Source: Chryseobacterium sp. (GTDB lineage: Bacteria; Bacteroidota; Bacteroidia; Flavobacteriales; Weeksellaceae). From it: a DNA stretch of 64,000 nucleotides. Every line of letters begins with the position of its first letter. Within the stretch, counting starts at the first letter, position 1. Position numbers and translations under genes: made by a program. The stretch covers positions 1-64,000 of the forward strand of contig JAGLBA010000005.1 in assembly GCA_018260475.1 (NCBI GenBank), in the 5' to 3' direction. Of this stretch, positions 34,408 through 44,482 are shown piece after piece. The notes beneath the pieces were generated by a model. The model was not told the origin of the DNA. It saw only the letters and a program-made list of their open reading frames with translations, and searched no databases.

Positions 34408-34513
34408 GATTCAAAATTAAGGAAATAAATCGGTATGGCTAAAGCCTGCTTAGATAATAAATTTTAAACCTAAAAATCATCAATTAAAAGCTAATTTTCC
34501 CACACATAATCCT

Positions 34514-34521
34514 TAAATTTG
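34514..34521 (+). promoter_or_regulatory. -7 box of gpmI
   Basis: TAAATTTG matches TAnnTTTG exactly, 25 bp before the gpmI ATG. The -33 region has only a TTTT, so the upstream half is weak. Confidence 0.55.
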
Positions 34522-34546
34522 TTTCAACTAAAAAACAGATTTTAAA

Positions 34547-36082
34547 ATGTCAAAAAAAGCCATACTTGCAATCCTCGATGGTTGGGGAATCGGAACTGAT
34601 CCTAAAGTCTCTGCCATCGCTCAAGCCAACACGCCATTTATAGATTCTTGTCTGAAAAATTTCCCGAATACCACGCTGGAAGCCAGTGGTCTTGCCGTGG
34701 GACTTCCCGAAGGGCAAATGGGAAATTCTGAAGTAGGACACATGAATTTGGGCGCGGGTAGAGTGGTTTTTCAGAATTTGGTTAAACTAAACAAGGCTGT
34801 GGAATCCAGAACTCTGGGCAATGAGAAAGTGATTCAGGACGCTTTTAGTTATGCCAAAGAAAACGGCAAAAAGGTTCATTTTATCGGCCTTGTCTCGGAT
34901 GGTGGTGTGCATTCGCATATCAACCATTTGAAGGGTTTGCTTACCGCAGCAAAGGATTTTGGCTTAAATGATAATGTGTTTGTTCACGCCTTTTCTGATG
35001 GGCGCGACTGCGATCCACACTCTGGTGTGGAATTTATCCAGGAATTGATGAACCACATGCAGCAGACCACGGGACAACTCGCGAGTATTACCGGCCGATA
35101 TTTTGCCATGGACCGTGACCGCCGTTGGGAACGCGTGAAAGTTGCTTATGATGCGATGGTGAATGGCATTGGCGCAGAAACTATGGAGCCGCTTACCGCA
35201 ATAAAGGCATCTTACGAGGCTGGAGTGACCGATGAATTCTTGAAGCCGATCATCGTGACAGGTACGAATACCAATAAATTGCCTGTGACAAAAATCACCG
35301 ACGGCGATGTGGTGATGTGCTTCAACTTCCGTACCGATCGTGGCCGCGAGATTACCGAAGTCCTCACCCAAAAGGATTTTCCGGATTTTGGAATGAAGGC
35401 GTTGCCACTTTATTATGTGACACTTACGAATTATGATAAAGAATTTAAGGATGTAAAAGTGGTTTTTGATGAAGAGGTGATGACCGAAACGATGGGCGAA
35501 ATTCTTGAGCGCAACGGCAAAACTCAAATCCGAGTAGCAGAGACAGAAAAATATCCGCATGTGACATTTTTCTTTTCAGGAGGCCGCGAAAAACAGTTCG
35601 AAGGCGAAAGGAGAATCCTTTGCCCAAGCCCGAAAGATGTTGCAACTTACGACTTGAAACCGGAAATGTCCGCTTACGATATTACAGAAAAAATCCTTCC
35701 TGAAATTGAAAACGAAACCGCTGATTTTATATGCTTAAATTTCGCCAATACCGATATGGTGGGGCATACGGGCGTATTTTCTGCCGCTGTGAAAGCTGCT
35801 GAAACGGTGGATACTTGTATCGAAAAAGTGGCAACCGCCGCCTATGAGCATGGTTATGCGGTGTTTATCCTCGCTGACCATGGTAATTCGGATGTGATGA
35901 TCAACCCAGACGGTTCGCCTAATACGCAACACTCTACAAACCTTGTCCCACTCATCGTGATGGATAAGGAGCACCAATGGAATCTAAAACCTGGCAAACT
36001 GGGCGATATAGCACCTACAATCCTCACCGTAATGGGCCTTCCCGTACCAGAAGTGATGACAGGGGAGGTGCTGGTTTCATGA
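34547..36082 (+). CDS. gpmI: 2,3-bisphosphoglycerate-independent phosphoglycerate mutase
   Basis: A 511-residue manganese-dependent mutase that interconverts 3- and 2-phosphoglycerate in glycolysis. It belongs to the alkaline phosphatase superfamily: the metal-binding DGWG is at residues 11-14, the phosphoserine Ser61 lies in GQMGNSEVGHMNLGAG, DGRDCDP and GRYFAMDRDRRW are in the phosphatase insert, and LNFANTDMVGHTG and LADHGNSD carry the second metal site. Full length. It is a single gene with its own promoter and terminator, so it is probably expressed constitutively. Confidence 0.97.
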   Translation: MSKKAILAILDGWGIGTDPKVSAIAQANTPFIDSCLKNFPNTTLEASGLAVGLPEGQMGNSEVGHMNLGAGRVVFQNLVKLNKAVESRTLGNEKVIQDAFSYAKENGKKVHFIGLVSDGGVHSHINHLKGLLTAAKDFGLNDNVFVHAFSDGRDCDPHSGVEFIQELMNHMQQTTGQLASITGRYFAMDRDRRWERVKVAYDAMVNGIGAETMEPLTAIKASYEAGVTDEFLKPIIVTGTNTNKLPVTKITDGDVVMCFNFRTDRGREITEVLTQKDFPDFGMKALPLYYVTLTNYDKEFKDVKVVFDEEVMTETMGEILERNGKTQIRVAETEKYPHVTFFFSGGREKQFEGERRILCPSPKDVATYDLKPEMSAYDITEKILPEIENETADFICLNFANTDMVGHTGVFSAAVKAAETVDTCIEKVATAAYEHGYAVFILADHGNSDVMINPDGSPNTQHSTNLVPLIVMDKEHQWNLKPGKLGDIAPTILTVMGLPVPEVMTGEVLVS

Positions 36083-36116
36083 GAAATAATTAATAAGTTA
36101 TAAGTAATAAAAAATG

Positions 36117-36138
36117 AAGGGCGGAAGTTTCTGCCCTT
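36117..36138 (+). terminator. Terminator after gpmI
   Basis: AAGGGCGGAA and TTCTGCCCTT form a 10-bp stem with one mismatch around GT, followed by ATTTTATTGTTTTG. It is 34 bp after the gpmI stop. Confidence 0.75.
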
Positions 36139-36290
36139 ATTTTATTGTTTTGTTTTCTGTAACTCAAGAATCACTAATGACTTCACTAGTCCCGCATAAG
36201 CATAGTTTCGTGGATGTTTATTGATTCTTGTGTTCTCCTCTGCTGAATTTTAACTGATTGTTTTATATTTGAAACAAGATGCGAAAATTT

Positions 36291-36605
36291 TTAAAACCTC
36301 GACTTCAAAGGATTCAATTCTGTCACGAAAACCATGACTAAATCCCCGAAGCGGCTTTCTATACGCTCGGTGATATTTTTTAGTTCTATTTCGAGGAAAT
36401 CCTGTCGCTTTTCATCATTATCAAAGACCATCAAAACATTCGTATTTCTACCCTCAGAAATCATTTCAGTATGCACTTGGGAGAGGATGTATTTTTCCAA
36501 ATCCATCAGGTTTTCCACCATTTGGGCAAGGTCATTTTCTACATAATCATCCCAATCTTTCAGGCTGTTTTGTTCGATGTGGAATGTTAAACTCAATACA
36601 CTCAT
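36291..36605 (-). CDS. DUF4286-family protein
   Basis: A 104-residue protein that matches the DUF4286 pattern: a beta strand (SVLSLTFHIEQ), then WDDYVENDLAQMVENLMD, and a C-terminal RIESRFGDLVMVFVTELNPL. It has the ferredoxin-like alpha-beta arrangement of short stand-alone domains and no catalytic signature. Function unknown. It is divergent from gyrA, with about 150 bp between starts. The 150 bp between its stop and the gpmI terminator shows no gene. Confidence 0.7.
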   Translation of the reverse strand: MSVLSLTFHIEQNSLKDWDDYVENDLAQMVENLMDLEKYILSQVHTEMISEGRNTNVLMVFDNDEKRQDFLEIELKNITERIESRFGDLVMVFVTELNPLKSRF

Positions 36606-36752
36606 TTTTATGATTTTTTAGAATTATTTAGGATTGCTTTCATGGCAAAAATCGGTATTTTTTATGTAAATTAGCCCGTTATTAATTTTAAAAATTAATT
36701 AAATAAAGATATTGTCTTAAATATCTGATTTTCATATTATTAAAATATATTT

Positions 36753-39425
36753 ATGCAAAGAGAAGGAGAAAGGTTGATACCAATCAATATTGTAGATGAG
36801 ATGAAGTCTTCTTACATCGATTATTCGATGTCGGTGATTGTTTCCCGTGCGCTGCCGGATGTTAGGGATGGTTTGAAACCCGTACACAGGAGGGTGCTTT
36901 ACGGAATGTATGGCTTGGGTGTATTTTCTAACAAAAAGTATTTGAAATCTGCCCGTATCGTGGGGGATGTTCTGGGTAAATACCACCCGCACGGCGATAC
37001 TTCCGTGTACGATGCTATGGTGCGTATGGCGCAGCCATGGTCGCTACGCTATCCTCAGGTAGATGGGCAGGGTAACTTTGGTTCTATGGATGGCGACCCG
37101 CCGGCAGCAATGCGTTATACCGAGGCAAGACTAAAAAAGATCTCAGACGAAATTCTCGCCGATTTAGATAAGGACACAGTAGATTTTCAAAATAACTTTG
37201 ATGATTCCCTAACTGAGCCTACTGTGATGCCGACAAAGATTCCGAATCTTTTGGTAAACGGAACTTCCGGGATTGCTGTAGGGATGGCAACGAATATGGC
37301 GCCGCATAACCTCACAGAAGCCATTGACGCAATTTCTGCATTTATCGATAATCGAGATATTACCATAGATGAACTCATGAAGCACATCATCGCGCCAGAT
37401 TTTCCGACTGGAGGGATTATCTATGGTTATGATGGCGTTCGTGATGCTTTCCATACGGGTAGGGGGCGTATCGTGCTTCGTGCAAAGGTGAATTTTGAAG
37501 AAGTTCACAACCGAAATGCCATCATCGTGACCGAAGTGCCTTATCAAGTGAATAAGGCGGAAATGATCGCGCGTACTGCAGATTTGGTTAAAGATGAAAA
37601 AATTCCTGGCATATACGAAATCCGTGATGAATCCGATAGAACGGGGCTTCGTATCGTTTATGAACTAAAGAATGATGCGATTCCGAATGTGGTTCTGAAT
37701 ATGCTTTATAAATATACCTCGCTGCAAACATCGTTCAGCGTTAATAATATTGCATTGGTAAAAGGCCGTCCGATACAGTTAAATTTAAAAGACATCATCA
37801 TTCATTTCGTGGAACACCGCCATGAAATTATCGTTCGCAGAACCGAATACGACCTGAAAAAAGCCCGCGAAAGAGCGCATATTTTGGAAGGTTTCATGAA
37901 GGTGATTGGGACGCAGGATGACTTGGATAAAGCCATTTACATCATACGCCACAGTGCCAACCCGAACGAGGCGAAGGAAGGTTTGATAAAAGAATTTGAT
38001 CTTTCCGAGATACAGGCACAGGCTATTTTGGACCTTCGTTTGGCGAGGTTGACGGGTATGGAACTTGAAAAAATCCGTGCGGAGTACGAAGAAATCATGA
38101 ATTTGATTAATGATTTATTGGACATCCTTTCCAACGAGCCGCGCCGCTATGAAATCATTAAAAGTGAACTTCTGGAAATGAGGGACAAATATGGCGACGA
38201 GAGAAGAACCGCTATCGATTATTCCGGTGGCGAGATGTCCATAGAAGATATTATTCCAAATGAAAGCGTGGTACTTACTATCTCTCACGCAGGTTATATT
38301 AAAAGAACTTCGCTTTCCGAATATCGTGTGCAGAGCCGTGGCGGCGTAGGAAATCGTGCTGCAACTACCAGAGATGAGGACTTCTTGGAATACATCGTTT
38401 CTGCGACCAATCACCAGTATATGCTGTTCTTCACCGAAAAAGGGAAATGCTATTGGCTGCGTGTATTCGAAATACCGGAAGGTTCTAAAATATCCAAAGG
38501 TAGGGCGGTGCAAAACCTCATTAACATAGAACCAGATGATAAAATTAAGGCTTACATCCGCACCAATGACTTGAAAGATGCCGACTATGTTAACCAAATG
38601 AGCGTGGTGATGATTACCAAGAACGGAACCATCAAAAAAACGACTTTGGAGGCCTATTCCAGACCGAGAACAAACGGTATCAATGCCATTGAAATTCGTG
38701 AAAATGACCAACTTTTGGGCGCTTATTTAACGAAAGGGGATTCCGAAATTATGATTGCCACCAAGAAAGGAAAATGTATCCGCTTCCCGGAAGAAAAAGT
38801 GAGGGAAGTAGGTCGCGGTTCCATCGGGGTGCGTGGCATTACATTGGAAGAGGGCGATGAGGTTGTTGGCATGATTGTAGTGAATGATGTTGCCAATGAT
38901 ACTGTATTGGTAATTTCGGAAAAAGGTTATGGTAAAAGAACAGCCGTGGAAGATTACCGCGTAACCAACCGTGGCGGTAAAGGGGTTATTACTCTAAACA
39001 TAACCGAAAAAACTGGTAATCTGATTGCTATCCAAAATGTGACGGATGAAGATGGATTAATGATTATCAACAAATCAGGCGTTGCTATACGGATGGGTAT
39101 GGATGAGCTCCGCGTGATGGGTAGAAATACGCAGGGCGTGAGAGTCATTAACCTTAAAAATAATGACGAAATCGCTGCCGTAGCCAAGGTGAAAATGGAT
39201 AAGGAAGTAGAGGAGGCCGAAATCGTGGAATCTGAAGAAGGCGCCAACGAACTGACCCAAAAAATTGTGGAAACACAAGCGGATTCCGACCATCCTGATT
39301 TTTCCGAACAGCCACAAACGGGCGATAATGCGCTCACAAACATCGGTACTGAAGAAGAATTGAAAAAAGCCGAAGACGAAGAGGCCGAAAGAAATGCATC
39401 CGCACAGGATGAAAACGAAGAGTAA
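36753..39425 (+). CDS. gyrA: DNA gyrase subunit A
   Basis: An 890-residue type IIA topoisomerase subunit that cuts and rejoins DNA to introduce negative supercoils with GyrB. The active Tyr122 sits in [10 protein letters not shown]. The quinolone-determining segment [17 protein letters not shown] has Thr at position 83 and Asp at 87 in E. coli numbering. The C-terminal DNA-wrapping propeller includes the gyrase-box-like NRGGKG near residue 740. An acidic tail (about 70 residues, rich in Glu/Asp) ends the protein. Together these favour GyrA over ParC. The next gene starts 27 bp downstream and may be co-transcribed. Confidence 0.96.
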   Translation: MQREGERLIPINIVDEMKSSYIDYSMSVIVSRALPDVRDGLKPVHRRVLYGMYGLGVFSNKKYLKSARIVGDVLGKYHPHGDTSVYDAMVRMAQPWSLRYPQVDGQGNFGSMDGDPPAAMRYTEARLKKISDEILADLDKDTVDFQNNFDDSLTEPTVMPTKIPNLLVNGTSGIAVGMATNMAPHNLTEAIDAISAFIDNRDITIDELMKHIIAPDFPTGGIIYGYDGVRDAFHTGRGRIVLRAKVNFEEVHNRNAIIVTEVPYQVNKAEMIARTADLVKDEKIPGIYEIRDESDRTGLRIVYELKNDAIPNVVLNMLYKYTSLQTSFSVNNIALVKGRPIQLNLKDIIIHFVEHRHEIIVRRTEYDLKKARERAHILEGFMKVIGTQDDLDKAIYIIRHSANPNEAKEGLIKEFDLSEIQAQAILDLRLARLTGMELEKIRAEYEEIMNLINDLLDILSNEPRRYEIIKSELLEMRDKYGDERRTAIDYSGGEMSIEDIIPNESVVLTISHAGYIKRTSLSEYRVQSRGGVGNRAATTRDEDFLEYIVSATNHQYMLFFTEKGKCYWLRVFEIPEGSKISKGRAVQNLINIEPDDKIKAYIRTNDLKDADYVNQMSVVMITKNGTIKKTTLEAYSRPRTNGINAIEIRENDQLLGAYLTKGDSEIMIATKKGKCIRFPEEKVREVGRGSIGVRGITLEEGDEVVGMIVVNDVANDTVLVISEKGYGKRTAVEDYRVTNRGGKGVITLNITEKTGNLIAIQNVTDEDGLMIINKSGVAIRMGMDELRVMGRNTQGVRVINLKNNDEIAAVAKVKMDKEVEEAEIVESEEGANELTQKIVETQADSDHPDFSEQPQTGDNALTNIGTEEELKKAEDEEAERNASAQDENEE

Positions 39426-39452
39426 AATCAATTTTAACCAAAATAAATTAAG

Positions 39453-40841
39453 ATGAAAAAAATAATCTTAAGCATGGCTTTAGTGGCAACAACTATTGCC
39501 TTCGGACAAAAAAAAGAAATCGCAGCAGCAGTAAAAGCAGCAGACGCAGGCGATAACGCAACTGCAGCAGCACAAATCGCTGCAGCAGAAGCCTCTATAG
39601 GCGGCAAACTCTATACTTTGGAGCCAGCCGTACAGGAACAGTATTACTATGCAAAGGGACTTTCCCTTTTAAAATCCGGAAAAACTGCCGAAGGAGCTTC
39701 TTATTTGGCAAAAATCAATGATTTAGGGAAAAATAAAATCTACACCGGGAAAGACGCCAATAAAACCAAAGTATATTATGTTGGTAAAACTGCCGCTGAT
39801 CAATCTGGCATCAGTGGATTAAAAGAAGAAACTTATGTTCCAAACTTAAATGGTAAGTTGGGCGTAGTGGTAAATCCTTTGCTGCAAAAAGCTGGAAATG
39901 ATGCACAAACAGCCTACGATGCTAAAAATTACATCGTAGCTGCAGATAAATTTAACGAAGTTTATAACCTCCTAAATGCTGCTGGACAAGATAATAAACA
40001 ATATCTTTATTATTCCGCTGTTTCCTATGCACAGGGAAAAAGCCCGAAAGCGATAGATGCTTATAACAATTTGATCGATTCTGGTTATACTGGCGTAGAA
40101 ACGACTTATTTGGCTAAAGATAAGAAAACCGGAAAGGTAACTTCTTTTGACAAAACCACTTGGGAACTTTACAAAAAAGCCGGTGCAGCAGGAGATTATA
40201 CCGATTTCAAAACTGAAGTTTCCAAAAATGTTGAACAGGAACTCTACGAAACGAATGCCGCACTCTTATTGGACGCAGGTCGTTATGACGAATCTTTAGC
40301 ATTGATAGGAAAAGGACTTCAAAAATTCCCAGGCAATACGAAACTAACTGAATTACAGGGAACTGCGTACTACAAAGCTGGTAAGATGGATCAGTTTACA
40401 CAAAACCTAAAAGACCAAGTTGCTAAAAACCCTACTGATAAAAATGCTTGGTATAATTTAGGGGTTTTAACCAGCAAAGATCCTGCAAAAGCCGCTGAGG
40501 CAGAAGGTTACTTCAAAAAAGTTTTGGAACTGGATCCAAACAACATCCCAGCTTTGCAAGCGATGTTCTTCAATGTGTATCTTGGTGATGATAAAAAAGT
40601 GACAGATGAGGCAGAAGCTGCAAGAAAAGCTAAAAAGACTGACCTTTTCAACAAAATATTGGACGAAAGAAGAGCGAGGTTTGCGAAAGGTCTGCCCTAT
40701 GTTGAAAAATGGTATTCCCTAGAGCCTAATAATTTGGAAGTCGTTTCTTTGTTAAAAGGCCTTTACCAAACTACAAGAAACGATGCTAAATTCCAGGAAT
40801 TCAAAGCCAAAGAAGCAGCATTAAAAGCCACTCAGAAATAA
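39453..40841 (+). CDS. Exported tetratricopeptide-repeat protein
   Basis: A 462-residue protein with a signal peptide (MKKIILSMALVATTIAFGQ) and helical repeats. An Ala-rich segment (KEIAAAVKAADAGDNATAAA) is followed by TPR-like units such as AQTAYDAKNYIVAADKFNEVYNLL, ALLLDAGRYDESLALIGKGLQKFP and AWYNLGVLTSKDP..AEGYFKKVLELDPN near residue 345. It would act as a protein-interaction scaffold in the periplasm. No enzymatic domain is seen. It follows gyrA closely and ends at a strong terminator. Confidence 0.88.
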   Translation: MKKIILSMALVATTIAFGQKKEIAAAVKAADAGDNATAAAQIAAAEASIGGKLYTLEPAVQEQYYYAKGLSLLKSGKTAEGASYLAKINDLGKNKIYTGKDANKTKVYYVGKTAADQSGISGLKEETYVPNLNGKLGVVVNPLLQKAGNDAQTAYDAKNYIVAADKFNEVYNLLNAAGQDNKQYLYYSAVSYAQGKSPKAIDAYNNLIDSGYTGVETTYLAKDKKTGKVTSFDKTTWELYKKAGAAGDYTDFKTEVSKNVEQELYETNAALLLDAGRYDESLALIGKGLQKFPGNTKLTELQGTAYYKAGKMDQFTQNLKDQVAKNPTDKNAWYNLGVLTSKDPAKAAEAEGYFKKVLELDPNNIPALQAMFFNVYLGDDKKVTDEAEAARKAKKTDLFNKILDERRARFAKGLPYVEKWYSLEPNNLEVVSLLKGLYQTTRNDAKFQEFKAKEAALKATQK

Positions 40842-40861
40842 ATTTTAAAATTTATAATGAC

Positions 40862-40891
40862 AAAGCCGGGGCTATTTTGCTCCGGCTTTTT
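40862..40891 (+). terminator. Terminator after gyrA-TPR unit
   Basis: AAAGCCGG (40862-40869) pairs with CCGGCTTT (40882-40889), with TTTTTGC following. It lies 21 bp after the TPR gene stop. Confidence 0.88.
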
Positions 40892-40931
40892 GCTTTTAAA
40901 ACCTTATTTTTGCTCCGAAATTTTAACCTAA

Positions 40932-41564
40932 ATGATTGAACTTATCCTAAAATATTTTCCCGATCTCACCGATAAACAGATAGAACAGTTTGAAAAAATC
41001 GGACCCCTGTACAGTGAGTGGAATGAAAAAATCAATGTTATCTCACGGAAAGATATGGATTTCCTATACGAAAAACATATTTTGCACTCACTGGGCATTG
41101 CCAAAGTCATGGGCTTTGCTCCCGGGACCAAGGTCTTGGATGTGGGTACTGGTGGTGGTTTTCCGGGCATTCCCTTGGCGATTCTTTTCCCAGAAACTCA
41201 TTTTACGCTTATTGATTCTATCGGTAAAAAAATAACGGTGGTGCGTGCCGTGTCAGAAGGCATCGGACTTACCAATGTGACCGCAATACATGGCCGCGCC
41301 GAGAAACTTAAAGAAAAATTCCATTTTGTGGCAAGCCGAGCCGTTACGAGGATGCCGGATTTTTTGTTTTGGTTAAAGGGAAAATTCGAGAAAGAGCAAA
41401 TCAATAGCAAACACAATGGCGTACTTTATTTGAAAGGCGGTGATTTAGGTGAAGAACTCGCTGGTTTGCGATGCGAAATTTTCAATCTTAACAAATATTA
41501 CGAAGAGGAATTTTTCGACACCAAAAAAGTAGTTTATATTTCAAAAGGTCATTTTAATTCTTAA
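40932..41564 (+). CDS. rsmG: 16S rRNA (guanine-N7)-methyltransferase RsmG
   Basis: A 210-residue SAM-dependent methyltransferase for G527 of 16S rRNA. The SAM-binding loop is VLDVGTGGGFPGIPLAILFP (residues 63-82), preceded by the N-terminal helical region with YSEWNEKINVISRKDMDFLYEKHILHS, and followed by AIHGRAEKL and SRAVTRM. Full length. It sits between the TPR gene terminator and the AddB-like nuclease gene, 78 bp away, and may be co-transcribed with the latter. Confidence 0.96.
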   Translation: MIELILKYFPDLTDKQIEQFEKIGPLYSEWNEKINVISRKDMDFLYEKHILHSLGIAKVMGFAPGTKVLDVGTGGGFPGIPLAILFPETHFTLIDSIGKKITVVRAVSEGIGLTNVTAIHGRAEKLKEKFHFVASRAVTRMPDFLFWLKGKFEKEQINSKHNGVLYLKGGDLGEELAGLRCEIFNLNKYYEEEFFDTKKVVYISKGHFNS

Positions 41565-41642
41565 AACATTCGGAATAATTCAGTCTTTGCGGCTTCATTT
41601 AATCAAAATTCTTTGCTACATTTATCAAAGAATTTTTCATTT

Positions 41643-44324
41643 ATGACTTTCCTGAACAACATCATTACCGACCTGCTCGCGCAGACTTCCGATCTATCGG
41701 ATTTTGCATTGGTCTTACCCGGCAAGCGTCCGGCAGTTTTCATCAAAAAAATCCTTGTTGAAAAGAAATATTCGGGATTTTTGCCAGACTTTTTCACGAT
41801 CGAAGAGCTGGTAAAAGACATTTCTGAAAAACAGGAGACAAAAGGCATAGCGCTCTGGCTCTTCGCTTACCAAGTGTATTCCGATATGTATGGGGATGAG
41901 GATTTTGCAACTTTTTTGAAATGGTTCCCAACGGTGCAAAAGGATTGGGACGATATGTTGAAATTCTATGGCGATGATGTCGCCGTTCTAAAATATATGC
42001 TAGATGAGGAGCGCATCAAAAACTGGGGTGCACAACTGGGCGATGAGGATTCGGCGCGGCTTCGGAATTTGAATTTTTGGCGAAAAATGAATGCTTATTT
42101 CCCGATTCTCAAACAAAATCTTCTGGATAAAAACTGGGCGACACCTGGCCTGATTCATACTGAGGCGAGGAAAAATCTTGAAAAATTTGTCCAAAAAACC
42201 GATAAAAACTGGGTATTTTGTGGTTTTAATGCCTTTACACCGGTAGAGGAGGCACTGGTGCGTTCTCTCTTGCAATTGGATAAGGGCAGGTGCTATTTTC
42301 AGGCGGATGACTATTATATGAATGATGAAAGACAAGAGGCCGGAAAGTTTCTTCGAGAACATAAAAAATGGAAGGAATTTAACGATAGTCGGACTTTTAA
42401 ATGGATTGAAAACCAATTTGGACAACAAAAAAAAATCAAGGTTTTTGAAGTTTCCGGGAATATTTCTCAGACAAAAATACTGCCCGTTATTTTTGGCGAA
42501 ATAGAAGATGAACATTTGGCGGATACCGCCGTTGTTTTGTTAGATGAAAACCTGCTTCCCGCAAGTCTGGATGCACTAAGTGCGCAGAAAGCACTCAATA
42601 TTACAATGGGATTTCCATTGAAAAATTTGGCTTTCAGTAATGCGGTAAAAAAATTATTCTACATACAGAAGCAGCAGGAAAAAAAATCCGGCTCGTATTA
42701 TTACAATGATGTTCTGTCTGTATTGGAATCTCTACCAAATAAATCTGCGGATAACAAGGTGATCTCGGCTTTTAAACAGACGATTCAAGAGCGCAACATG
42801 GTCTATCTTTCACAAAAAAAATTGAGAGAATTACTCGGGCAATTGTCTTACATCGACTTGTTTGAGAGGCCGGCTTCCGTAAATGACTATTTGGATTTAC
42901 TATTGGTATTTTGTCAAAAACTTAAATTCCAAGAGCTGGATGATATTCAGTATGAGAATGTTTCTCATTTTGAAAAATCATTTAAAATCATTAAAAACCA
43001 AATTTCGGATTATACTTTTGAAATTACAATAGAAACGCTAGAAAACATGATTCATCATGTGGTTGGAACAGAAACCATTGATTTTCAAGGCGAACCGCTA
43101 CAAGGTTTGCAAATTATGGGCTTGCTGGAAACACGGTTGCTGAATTTCAAAAATATCATTCTACTTTCCGTGAACGAAGGGAAACTACCACTTGGAAATT
43201 CGCAAAATTCCTATTTGCCTTTTGATGTGCGCCGGCAGTTTAAAATGCATACTTTCTTGGAGAATGACAGTATTTACGCCTATCATTTTTATCGTTTTCT
43301 ACAGGGTGCAGAAAATATTTACTTGCTCTACAATGCACTGAGTTCTGGTGTGAATACGGGAGAAAAGAGCCGTTTCATCACGCAGATTGAAATGGAAAGT
43401 CCTCATGAAATCGAAGAAATTGTAATTGAGAATACTTCGGAGCCGATAGAATCCGGTGTTATGGAAATCCAAAAAACGCCCACCGTGATGGATAGACTGA
43501 AAGAATGGAAAAGCCGGGTGTCTGCATCCCATCTTACGGCGTATCTGTATGACCCCATTCAGTTTTACTTTAATAATGTTTTGAAAGCACGCGAAAGCGA
43601 TGAGATTGAAGAAGAACTTTCACAAAGAAATTATGGAAATATTGTACACTATTCGCTGGAATATTTGTATGGTAAAATACTAAATAAATCCTTGCTTGAA
43701 AGTGATTTAAAGGACTTAATCGCACAAACGGATGAGGCAATAGATTTTTCCATTAATAAGCTTAATCACCAGCCGGAATTTTATAGCAGCGGGATGAATT
43801 TTGTCCATAAATCCATTGCTAAAAAAGTGGTGCAGTCTATCCTGAATTATGATTTGGATCTCATTCAAACCGGACATACGCTGGAGATTTTAAATATTGA
43901 AAAACAAATAGATGGCATTGCGTTTCCTTTGGAAGAAGGCGATAGCGTTACATTTTTCGGGTATATAGACCGTATCGACCGCGTAGATGGTCAGCTTCGT
44001 GTGATTGATTATAAAACTGGGAAGGCCAAAAAGTTGGTTTTGAAATTTGATGGGAAGGAGGAAACTTTGCTCATGCAGGATGATTACAAACAGGCCATTC
44101 AACTATGTATCTATCTATATTACATGAGGCGAAATTTTGGAGACGCCGAAAATGTTTCCGCAGGAATATGGAGTTTTGCCGAGGTGGCGCGCGGCGTGCA
44201 GATTTTGGATTTTGGAGATGGCGACCTAGATACCGCTATGATTTCCATTAAAAATCTCATCATGGAAATCCTAAATCCAAAGATTCCTTTTACAGAAAGT
44301 ACAAAGACAAGTTATAGTTTTTAA
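41643..44324 (+). CDS. AddB-like PD-(D/E)XK nuclease protein
   Basis: An 893-residue protein starting MTFLNNIITDLLAQTSDLSD at 41643; the open frame from 41613 would need a TTG. The N-terminal part is an inactivated-helicase-like region (FALVLPGKRPAVFIKKIL), as in AddB. The C-terminal third is a PD-(D/E)XK nuclease: SASHLTAYLYDPIQFYF near 635, RNYGNIVHYSLEYLYG, YIDRIDRVDG..RVIDYKTGK near 790, and QAIQLCIYLYYM. It should act in double-strand break resection with an AddA-like helicase, which is not next to it. No FeS-cluster cysteine set was seen. AddB itself or a close relative is the best reading. Confidence 0.85.
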   Translation: MTFLNNIITDLLAQTSDLSDFALVLPGKRPAVFIKKILVEKKYSGFLPDFFTIEELVKDISEKQETKGIALWLFAYQVYSDMYGDEDFATFLKWFPTVQKDWDDMLKFYGDDVAVLKYMLDEERIKNWGAQLGDEDSARLRNLNFWRKMNAYFPILKQNLLDKNWATPGLIHTEARKNLEKFVQKTDKNWVFCGFNAFTPVEEALVRSLLQLDKGRCYFQADDYYMNDERQEAGKFLREHKKWKEFNDSRTFKWIENQFGQQKKIKVFEVSGNISQTKILPVIFGEIEDEHLADTAVVLLDENLLPASLDALSAQKALNITMGFPLKNLAFSNAVKKLFYIQKQQEKKSGSYYYNDVLSVLESLPNKSADNKVISAFKQTIQERNMVYLSQKKLRELLGQLSYIDLFERPASVNDYLDLLLVFCQKLKFQELDDIQYENVSHFEKSFKIIKNQISDYTFEITIETLENMIHHVVGTETIDFQGEPLQGLQIMGLLETRLLNFKNIILLSVNEGKLPLGNSQNSYLPFDVRRQFKMHTFLENDSIYAYHFYRFLQGAENIYLLYNALSSGVNTGEKSRFITQIEMESPHEIEEIVIENTSEPIESGVMEIQKTPTVMDRLKEWKSRVSASHLTAYLYDPIQFYFNNVLKARESDEIEEELSQRNYGNIVHYSLEYLYGKILNKSLLESDLKDLIAQTDEAIDFSINKLNHQPEFYSSGMNFVHKSIAKKVVQSILNYDLDLIQTGHTLEILNIEKQIDGIAFPLEEGDSVTFFGYIDRIDRVDGQLRVIDYKTGKAKKLVLKFDGKEETLLMQDDYKQAIQLCIYLYYMRRNFGDAENVSAGIWSFAEVARGVQILDFGDGDLDTAMISIKNLIMEILNPKIPFTESTKTSYSF

Positions 44325-44482
44325 AATCGACATTTTTTAATTAAAAACAACTAACACACCATTTTACACAAAGTACACTTATACTTCCCTGGGTATGGAT
44401 CTAATGAGCGTTTATAATTAAAATGTGTGCGATTTGTGCAAAAAAATTAGTGCTTTTTCTGGTTAAAATAAATTTTTTCGTT

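Noticed and set aside
34964..35560. 198-codon open frame opposite gpmI
   Set aside because: Antisense to catalytic parts of gpmI and made of composition typical for shadow frames.
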